Of a DNA stretch of 64,000 nt, positions 53,965 to 61,700 are shown one piece after another. The DNA is from Bacteroidota bacterium (GTDB taxonomy: Bacteria; Bacteroidota; Ignavibacteria; SZUA-365), in the NCBI GenBank assembly GCA_014860565.1, contig JACZJN010000165.1, positions 1 to 64,000 on the forward strand, written 5' to 3'. How positions within the stretch are numbered: position 1 is the stretch's first letter; the number at the start of each line of letters is the position of its first letter. The notes below the pieces were generated by a model. It had not been told where the DNA came from, searched no databases, and was given only the letters and a program-made list of their open reading frames with translations. The position numbers and the translations under genes are program-made.

Positions 53965-54726
53965 ATGAAGCTCGTTTCGTGGAACGTCAACGGCATCCGC
54001 GCCATCGTGAAAAAAAACTTCTTCGAGTACCTCGAAGGAACCTCTCCCGACATCCTCTGCCTGCAGGAGACGAAGGCTCATGAGGAGCAGCTCGATGAGA
54101 CCCTCATCACACCGCCAGGGTATTACACCTACTGGCATGCAGGGGAACGCAAAGGCTACAGCGGCGTGGCGACGTTCACCAAACGTCGCCCCACCGCGGT
54201 CCGCCGCGGCACGGAGATTCTCGCGATGGACACCGAAGGGCGCATCCTGCGCACCGACTTCGACGACTTTGCACTCTACAACATCTACTTCCCCAACGGG
54301 GGACGCGGCGAAGAACGTCTCAGGTTCAAGCTGGAATTCTACGACCGTATCCTCGAACATTTCGAGAAAGAACGGAAGAAAGGCATCCCACTCGTGATTT
54401 GCGGAGATGTCAACACCGCGCACAACGAGATCGATCTGAAAAACCCGAAGCAGAATGAAAAGACCTCCGGGTTCATGCCCATAGAACGCGCCTGGCTCGA
54501 CCGCATCACCGCGCTGGGCTACGTCGACACCTTCCGACATTTCCATCCCGACGCGGCGGACCACTATTCATGGTGGGATATGCGCACCCGAGCGCGCGAC
54601 AGAAACGCGGGCTGGCGCATCGATTATTTCATCGTGACGCCCGATTTCATTCCGCGCTGCAAGGACGCCTCCATCGAAATGGAAGTGACGGGCTCGGACC
54701 ATGCTCCGGTGGTACTCGAAATATGA
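53965..54726 (+). CDS. Exodeoxyribonuclease III (AP endonuclease, Xth family)
   Basis: A 253-residue exonuclease III. All EEP-family motifs are visible: 'MKLVSWNVNGIRA', 'LCLQETKA' with the metal Glu near residue 35, 'GYSGVATF', 'NIYFPNGG', 'VICGDVNTAHNEIDL' with D-x-N, 'SWWDMRTRARDRNAGWRIDYF' and 'GSDHAPVVLE' with the catalytic Asp-His. It cleaves DNA at abasic sites and has 3'-5' exonuclease and 3'-phosphatase activity. It has an AAGGA Shine-Dalgarno sequence and follows the HerA-like gene by 24 nt, probably in one transcript that ends at the strong terminator downstream. Confidence 0.96.
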   Translation: MKLVSWNVNGIRAIVKKNFFEYLEGTSPDILCLQETKAHEEQLDETLITPPGYYTYWHAGERKGYSGVATFTKRRPTAVRRGTEILAMDTEGRILRTDFDDFALYNIYFPNGGRGEERLRFKLEFYDRILEHFEKERKKGIPLVICGDVNTAHNEIDLKNPKQNEKTSGFMPIERAWLDRITALGYVDTFRHFHPDAADHYSWWDMRTRARDRNAGWRIDYFIVTPDFIPRCKDASIEMEVTGSDHAPVVLEI

Positions 54727-54743
54727 GCTTCAGACCAACGATC

Positions 54744-54781
54744 AAAGTAAAAGGGAATCCCACCGGATTCCCTTTTACTTT
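54744..54781. terminator. Strong bidirectional terminator
   Basis: A perfect 17-bp stem (54744-54760 with 54765-54781) has a 4-nt loop. Its AAAGTAAAA / TTTTACTTT ends give U-rich 3' sides on both strands. It lies between convergent xth and the LamG protein gene. Confidence 0.9.
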
Positions 54782-54801
54782 GGGAGCAGGGCAACGGCGG
54801 T

Positions 54802-57588
54802 CTATTCCCGCTGTGCGGAAGGATAGCGAAGCAAATTCCGGGCCGGAGATGTGTGTTCTTCTTCCATGCCGCGGATGAGTAATTCACCACCCGCACTGAT
54901 TTTCACGAAGAGCCCCCTGCCCGGTACCATGACTCCGTCGGCCGGATATACGTATCCGTAAAGCGGATCGTACTCATAGGCCGAGAGCAGCATGCCTGGG
55001 GGATTCTGCCCGACTCCGCTCACGGCACACGCGCCGCTGGGCATACCGATCATTTGCCAGCCGGCCTCTCCTGCCGCGAAGTGCAACAGCAGATCCCTCT
55101 GGAATCGGCCGCGAAGCATGACGCCGCCGGATCTGGCAAACTTGATCCAGTAGGCGGTGAACGGTTCCAACTGGTAGCGTCGCACATATCCCGAATCGGG
55201 ATTCCACGCAAACGCAGGCATCATCGCGTCCGGGAGATACTGCGCAACATCCGGCTGGTCAGGAATCAACGGCAGCGAAACGAGATTCCACCCTTCCTGA
55301 TAACTGAACTGCATGCTGCCCCATGAAGGATGCAGTATGAAATGCGTACTGGGTTCGAAATTGTTGAGCGGCGTGAAACTCCGCTCAAGCGGGACGCTGG
55401 TATAGTAGAAGCTGTGCGGAGTGATAGTGTAATCGCCGGAGGGAAGATCCGGCAGATCGTAGGCCCCATCAGGACCGCTCAATGCTTGACTCTCGGTCTC
55501 TCCGGAGGCGTGCACGGGAATGTCCGGAATTCCACCTCCGAGTGTGTCGCGGATGAACCCGGAAACGCCATACACTTTCTTCGCGGTCACGTACAGGGCG
55601 ACAGGAATCTGCAGGCCCTTATTGACGGCATTCCCTCCGATCGTGATCACTTCACTGTAGCGGCTTTCGGGGATATCCGTGGTCGTCAGTCCGACGTACA
55701 TCGTGTCATCGTTCGCGATTCCCTGCATGGGGGTTACTTCGAGCCAGGCGGCGCCGCCATGCGAGGCCACCCAGGAGAGGAGACTGCCTCCCGTGTTGTG
55801 TATCGCCACGGGGATCGGCGGCGGCATGGGCGCGCCACGGGAAATCGTTATCGTCACGGAAACGGGTTGGACGGAGAGCACTGGCGGTGGCTCGTGAATG
55901 TCGATATCACCGGATTCATCCTCGAGCGGAGTCGGACTGGTCGTGCGCACGCGGACACGGGCATTTGCTGTCTCAGGACCGCTTATCGGCCAGTTCAATG
56001 CGCCGCTGGAGGCGTCTCCGCCGTTGAGAAGCACTTCGGGCCAGGTCGCCCCCCCGTCGCGTGAGAGTTCGACGGTGACAAAATGCAGGCCCACGGCAGA
56101 CCAGCGAACCGTGGCCGTGCTGCCGATGACCCAGTCTTCCCCGCCTTTGGGCGTGACAAGGCTGAGCGTCGGTTCTGTCGGGAGGTCTGTCGTACGATAG
56201 AAATACCATTCAGAGTAGCCGTACTGGTTGTTGCCATGGCGGTTTCCACCCGAAGCATCCAGCACATCGCCGTCGAAGCGATAGGCCCCGACAAGGCCGG
56301 TGAGCGGTCCGCTGAATTCACGTCGATAGTTGTCCGCGATTTCCATGTCGCTGCGCGCCAGACTCCACAGCCGCAGCTCATCCAGGATGCCGTTGTAACC
56401 GTAGGTGGTCTGGATATCGAGATTCGTCCACGTGGTGCCGAGCACAATCGGGACCTGCGCCGGGGAGCCCGGCGAGGTGTATGTTTTTTGACCCGCAGGC
56501 AGCCCGTCTATGAAAAGCGTCGCGGTATAGCTGTTGCCGCTGCCGGCGAAGCGCGCGGCCACATGCGACCACTGCCCCTCCGGAACCGCCCTGCTGCTTT
56601 CCAGAGCGTTCTGCGCATCACCGTTGGGGATGAAGCGAAGGCGGTCATTACTTTTGTTCAGCCCCAGCCAGACTGGGAAAATCAGCGCGACGACACCGGT
56701 GGTTTTACTCAGGATCGTCTGATACGTGCTGTGTCCCCCCGTCGCGGAGGGCTTCACCCAGCACTCGATCGTATAGTTCCCGTTCAGGCTCAGTCCGTTG
56801 TAATACGGAATGGAAAGATAATCCGCGGAATTCGCCCCCACGGAAGCGTTGCGAAACCAGACGCCGATGCGCGGGTACAACGGCGGATCCGGGTCAATGA
56901 CCCATGTACCCGAACCGACCAGCGCGCCATTGTGTGAAGCGACTGCATCCGCGGCGCTGCCATTCAGCCTCCAGGCCGCGACGAGATACTGTCCATACAG
57001 ACCGCCTTCGACGACATGCGGAATTTTGAAGAGATCCCCGGACGCCGATGCGAAATTGATCGCTGCTTTCCAGATGCGCACTTCGTCGAGCCTCCCGCGC
57101 CAGTAATCCGCCGGATTGTTGCCCGAGCGGTCGGCTCCGATGCGCAGATCGTTGTAACTCCAGCCGATCCAGCCTTGGGGAACGTTGATCAGCCGGTCGA
57201 GATTTCCATTGATGAAAAATCGTATCGCGGAGGCTTCCTGATCGTAGGAGACTGCGATATGCGTCCATGCGTTGAGCGACACCCCTCCGTTGCTTTCGAA
57301 GGCCGTGGAGGGATTGGATTTATATCGCACTTTCCCCTGTGCGGAAAGACCGAACCAGTAGCCGGTCGTCACGTCGTTGCCGACCACCGCCATATTGCTC
57401 CCGCTCTGCGTGGGATACACCCAGGCATCGATGGACATGCGGCCGAAATAGTTGAGGTCCGTGCTGTTCGGCACCGAAATATATCCTGACCCGGACAGCT
57501 GGAGCTGCTGATTCACCGCGCTGTATTGCGCGGACATGCAGAATGGAATCAACAGCAGAACCGCGAAGAACATCCTCATGCGTTTCAT
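54802..57588 (-). CDS. Secreted LamG/concanavalin-like protein with BACON-type and carboxypeptidase-regulatory modules
   Basis: A 928-residue protein with a signal peptide ending M-S-A-Q. Two LamG-type lectin folds are seen: 'SGYISVPNSTDLNYFGRMSIDAWVYP' near residue 33 and 'ADYLSIPYYNGLSLNGNYTIECWVKP' near 255, each ending 'LDEVRIW/LDELRLW'. Next come an Ig-like part ('VTPKGGEDWVIGSTATVRWSAVG'), a BACON-like domain ('LSWVASHGGAAWLEVTPMQG') and a carboxypeptidase-regulatory repeat ('GVSGFIRDTLGGGIPDIPVHASG'). The C-terminal ~170 residues form a 'GWNLVSLPL' module shared with the metalloprotease. There is no FlgD-like sorting domain at the end, so its export route past the periplasm is unclear. 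Probably binds glycans. Confidence 0.82.
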   Translation of the reverse strand: MKRMRMFFAVLLLIPFCMSAQYSAVNQQLQLSGSGYISVPNSTDLNYFGRMSIDAWVYPTQSGSNMAVVGNDVTTGYWFGLSAQGKVRYKSNPSTAFESNGGVSLNAWTHIAVSYDQEASAIRFFINGNLDRLINVPQGWIGWSYNDLRIGADRSGNNPADYWRGRLDEVRIWKAAINFASASGDLFKIPHVVEGGLYGQYLVAAWRLNGSAADAVASHNGALVGSGTWVIDPDPPLYPRIGVWFRNASVGANSADYLSIPYYNGLSLNGNYTIECWVKPSATGGHSTYQTILSKTTGVVALIFPVWLGLNKSNDRLRFIPNGDAQNALESSRAVPEGQWSHVAARFAGSGNSYTATLFIDGLPAGQKTYTSPGSPAQVPIVLGTTWTNLDIQTTYGYNGILDELRLWSLARSDMEIADNYRREFSGPLTGLVGAYRFDGDVLDASGGNRHGNNQYGYSEWYFYRTTDLPTEPTLSLVTPKGGEDWVIGSTATVRWSAVGLHFVTVELSRDGGATWPEVLLNGGDASSGALNWPISGPETANARVRVRTTSPTPLEDESGDIDIHEPPPVLSVQPVSVTITISRGAPMPPPIPVAIHNTGGSLLSWVASHGGAAWLEVTPMQGIANDDTMYVGLTTTDIPESRYSEVITIGGNAVNKGLQIPVALYVTAKKVYGVSGFIRDTLGGGIPDIPVHASGETESQALSGPDGAYDLPDLPSGDYTITPHSFYYTSVPLERSFTPLNNFEPSTHFILHPSWGSMQFSYQEGWNLVSLPLIPDQPDVAQYLPDAMMPAFAWNPDSGYVRRYQLEPFTAYWIKFARSGGVMLRGRFQRDLLLHFAAGEAGWQMIGMPSGACAVSGVGQNPPGMLLSAYEYDPLYGYVYPADGVMVPGRGLFVKISAGGELLIRGMEEEHTSPARNLLRYPSAQRE

Positions 57589-57620
57589 TGTGTTGCTCCG
57601 GTTACACTGAGGGAATCAGA

Positions 57621-57653
57621 AACCGTCCCGCGCATAATGGACGCGGGACGGTT
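57621..57653 (-). terminator. Hairpin terminator after the BACON/T9SS gene
   Basis: AACCGTCCCGCG at 57621-57632 pairs perfectly with CGCGGGACGGTT at 57642-57653 around a 9-nt loop, 12 bp past the minus-strand stop at 57665. The T run on the minus strand is short (TTTC), so termination may be partial and allow read-through into the LamG gene. Confidence 0.65.
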
Positions 57654-57664
57654 CCGGGTCAGAG

Positions 57665-58759
57665 TTATTTCAGCAGCAGCATGCTGGTGGTGAACACGTT
57701 GCCGTCCACCGTGAGACGGCAGGTGTACGTTCCCGGCGGAAGCTCCGCTGCATGGAACGGCACTGCCTGCACTGCTCCAGTGTGCTGCACACGTGCGCTG
57801 AGGTCCGCCACCTGGCGGCCCAGCGCGTCATATATACGCAATGACAGCGGCCGATTCGCGGCTGAACCGAGCTGCAATTGCAGTACCGTCTGTTCCGTAA
57901 AGGGATTCGGGTAACTGCGATGCAGATACGGTTCTCCCGGAATAGGAGGGTCGTTGATCCCAACCGTCATCGACATTGTAACAGGGATATCGAGCTGCGC
58001 ACCGTATACGGGAGAACGAAGCTCCAGGGTCGTCGAGTAGTTTCCCGCCGGCTCCGAGGACGAAATCACCGAGACCCGGATGGTCCCGGCGCCATTACCG
58101 CTGGTGGGATTCACGTAGAGCCATGGAGCATCGTATTGCAGCGTCCAGGCTGCGTTTGCATCGCCCTCCGTCACGATCTGTACATCGACGTACGGGAGGG
58201 GATCCTTGTTGTTGACGTTGAAATTGATGCTTGCCGGCGTTGCCGAGAATGTAAGGGGCACATAATTGAAGCGTACTTCGACCGTGACCTGCCCCTGGGG
58301 GAAAGAGCTCGACCAGCTCTGCTTGCCGTTCATGTCCACACCGTCGATCACCATACTGGTGATGCGTGCAGGGTAGGGATCGGGCCACGTCACTTCGATG
58401 CCGGTGCTCCCCACACCGCATTGCCATGCGATCGTGTAGTTCAGCGTAAACGGTGAGGTGGTGCTTTTGACGTCGCGATAGTCACGATAGGACCCAAGTC
58501 CAAGCTGCGACTGTCCGGGCGTGCTGACAACACGGACGTCGAAGATTTCATTGGGCGGCATCGGGGGAAGTTCGTACTCCTCGTACGCCATATCCAGGCC
58601 GTCAGTGCATCCTTCGCGCACTCCGAGAACGAGATACGCAGATCGGTCGGCTCCGTTGCTGACAAACAGGTCGATTTCCGCACCGCGAAATTCCTGCGCC
58701 TGCAGCGACAGGGCTGCGGTGAGAAGAAGAGAAAGCAAAGTGAGAATGGTAGTTTTCAT
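57665..58759 (-). CDS. Secreted protein with BACON-like domain and T9SS sorting domain
   Basis: A 364-residue protein with a signal peptide ending S-L-Q-A-Q. Residues ~28-170 form a module with 'GCTDGLDMAYEEYELPPMPPNEIFDVR' that recurs in the neighbouring metalloprotease. Residues ~172-270 are BACON/Ig-like ('PLTFSATPASINFNVNN', 'APWLYVNPTSGNGAGTIRVSV'). The last ~80 residues are a clear T9SS type A sorting domain: 'RSYPNPFTEQTVLQL', 'LRIYDALGRQVADL', 'LPPGTYTCRLTVDG'. It would be exported to the cell surface. It starts 11 nt after the metalloprotease stop, so both share a message. Confidence 0.87.
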   Translation of the reverse strand: MKTTILTLLSLLLTAALSLQAQEFRGAEIDLFVSNGADRSAYLVLGVREGCTDGLDMAYEEYELPPMPPNEIFDVRVVSTPGQSQLGLGSYRDYRDVKSTTSPFTLNYTIAWQCGVGSTGIEVTWPDPYPARITSMVIDGVDMNGKQSWSSSFPQGQVTVEVRFNYVPLTFSATPASINFNVNNKDPLPYVDVQIVTEGDANAAWTLQYDAPWLYVNPTSGNGAGTIRVSVISSSEPAGNYSTTLELRSPVYGAQLDIPVTMSMTVGINDPPIPGEPYLHRSYPNPFTEQTVLQLQLGSAANRPLSLRIYDALGRQVADLSARVQHTGAVQAVPFHAAELPPGTYTCRLTVDGNVFTTSMLLLK

Positions 58760-58769
58760 GATATGCTCC

Positions 58770-61700
58770 TTACCTGAGTATCGAACAACGACGAGTGAGT
58801 ACCTGGCCGTCCGATTCGAGACGGTACATATAGACGCCCGAGGGCAGGAAGCCGCCGCGGTCGTCCGTGCCTGTCCAGGTCACCGAATACTGTCCGGCAC
58901 TCCGCGCACCGTTGGCGAGGGTGGCGACGCAGCGTCCAAGCAGATCGTAGACATCAAGACGAACGGAGGCATCCCTCGCAATACTGTATTGCAGAACGGT
59001 CTGCTCGCCGGCATGCAGGGGATTCGGATAGTTCTGCTGCAATGCGAATGTCAGCGGCTGATCCGTTGCTGCATATTCCAGTCGGAGGGTGCGGGTTCCA
59101 TTCACCGCGACGGATATGCTGCTCGCGGCGTCAGTGCGGAAGTTGTGCAGGATGCTGCCGGTCTCGTCACGGAGGACGAGCGACTGCAGTGCCAGCCGCG
59201 GCGGATGCAGCGTGAGGGTTACGTCTCCTCGATGCTGTAGCTTGAGTTCGTTATTTCCGGGGGAGAGGAACAGAGTGCCGTTGCCGCAGCGTGCATCGAA
59301 CAGTTCCGCGGGTGGCTGCAGTGGCAGGGAAAGTATGTCCAGTTCCTCCGAGGTTAACGCGCGTGCGGCAAGCGCCAGGTTCTGTCCGCCGGTTTCCCCG
59401 GGCTGAATTGTAAGCGTGCCGATTGTGGAAAGCGATGCCGCGGTGTTCTCATACACGGTCGTACCCGTGGGCGGTGCGCCGCTTGTACCCGAGAGCGTGA
59501 ATGTCGCCCCCGGATCGCTGCGGAACCAGTATCCATAGCTCGGGTCGATCCTGGTCGGGATGACATACCCCGACGTCGCATTCCAGCCGAACAACGCGCG
59601 CAGACTCCCGGCGGGATTCTGCACGATGCTGCCAACAGCCACGGGATGCGAAATGCTTCCGACCAGGTTCCAGCCGTAACCCTTCGGTTCGCCAATTCCA
59701 CTGAGGCCCGAAAGCGTATGCGTCGTGACTTCATTGCCGACGAAGAGCGTACTCTTCGTCTTGGTTTTCAACCAGTATCCTTCACCCAGAACCATTGCAT
59801 CAATGCCGGTATACATCCCGGTCGTCACATCGAAACGGAACAGTTTGGTGTCCGGATCCGGGTACAGCGATCCGAGAAGTGCACCGGTCATCTCCACCGG
59901 CACCGAAACCATTTCCCAGTCACCGGTATTCTGGTGAATGAAACGGAACATGTTCCCGGTCACATCAGGAATGAATGGCGGGAGCGTGATGCGCGTCGTG
60001 TCTTTGATTTTATCGGGATCATCTTCTTCAGGAATGATGACGATCTCGCGGTTGGGATCATCCTCGTCAGGATCGCTGCAGAGACGCAGCAGAAGCGTAG
60101 AATCGAGCTGTGTCATCTCCGTGATGCGCGCAGGGATGGACTGCCCGCTGGAATTGCGGTCGTAGAGTTTCAGATGGAATGGATTGCCGTATGCGAGCGG
60201 TTCCCCTGTCGGCCGATTCTTGAGCAGCAGCTCGAGTTCGACGCAGGGATATTCCTTCGGATCGATGCGCTGAATATCGACGATCATGTCGCTCTCTTCG
60301 GTCGGCGGAGGACAGTCGGGCTCCTTCACCGTCACGGTGAACGTATAGACTCCTTCGTCGGGAAAGACATACTCCGACGTCGTATGTATATTCATTTCCG
60401 GAGTGCTTCCCACCTTGAGCAGCATGGTAAAGGAGGAAGAGAGTCCCGGGGCGGACCAGGTCAAGCGGGCGGGCGCCATGCCCGTGCCGATCTGGATGCG
60501 GCCCTGATACACATGCGAGGCCTTGATGGCGCGAATGTCCGTCACGCTGCCCTGGGATCCGGGGATGTTGAGCCAGCGCACGTCAAAGGTCCCCGGTGGT
60601 GGGACGGGAGGCAGGTCCACCTGCCCGGCTTCGAGTCCGTCACCTGCTCCCCCCTGCATACCGTAGGTGAGTTGAATCGAACCCTGTTTGGCGTTGACAA
60701 CGGTGAGGAGGTGTTCCCACTGTGGCATTTTCTCAGGGACACAGGGTTTCTGTCGGTAATAGGCAATCAGCGTTTTGTGCTTCCACATCACGACGGGCAG
60801 TGGATTGGTTATCGCGCTGGAGTCGCCTCCCCAGCCCACGAACACGTATCCTGTGGGTGCCATGGCTTCCGCATCGACCAGCGTACCATAGGGTTTGCTG
60901 ATGCGCAGTTCAAGCGGCCCGCCCGGTCCTTCAGGATTGATGATCACCAGTTCACATGTACTGGGCGGGAAATCTCTTGTCTTGGGATACAGCGTGTGTT
61001 CGCCAGCCGGAGTGTTGGGATTGATTTCCACTGGCAGCGGATTCTGCGTTCCTCCGAAGAGGTCGCCGTCGAAGCCGTCGAAAATCAATCCTGCCGGGGC
61101 GATATAATGCAGATTTAGTTGGAGCGTTCCACCTTTCTTGTATCCCGGCCGCGTGGGAAGCACGAGGTCCGGCGGGGGGGGCGGGTCGATCACGACGAGA
61201 CCCGGATAGGGATGCGGCAGCCTGAGCCGTACGCAAGTGGGACAGATGACACGCACCAGCGGATTCGAAGCTTCGATATCAATGCCAATGCTATATTCCC
61301 CAAATCCGAATTTTTTTGTGTACCTGTCGGCCAGATCGTACATCCCCCCGATATTGGTGATGGAAGCGTCGACCTGGATCAGATATTCGCCGTCGTTGCC
61401 GAGAGACAGGATGTATTCGTCGGTGCCACTGTTGTACGAGCTGCTCAGCCACGATGTCGTCCCTGCGCGCTGTGCGCGGAAGATCGGTTTGAAGTCGGAT
61501 CCGTCCAGAACTTTCAGCCGGAGACGAAGTTTGTCGCCAAACGTTGAGCTCGACAGGCCGATAGCGGTTATGCGATACACATCCGGTTTCGGGCGATACC
61601 AGCTGAACTCACCGGATGCGCCGTCTATGGTCAATGCGCCGCGAACGGAATAGCCGTCGATGCCGGGTCCCATTGACGGCAGCACCTTCGGCGACGTCAG

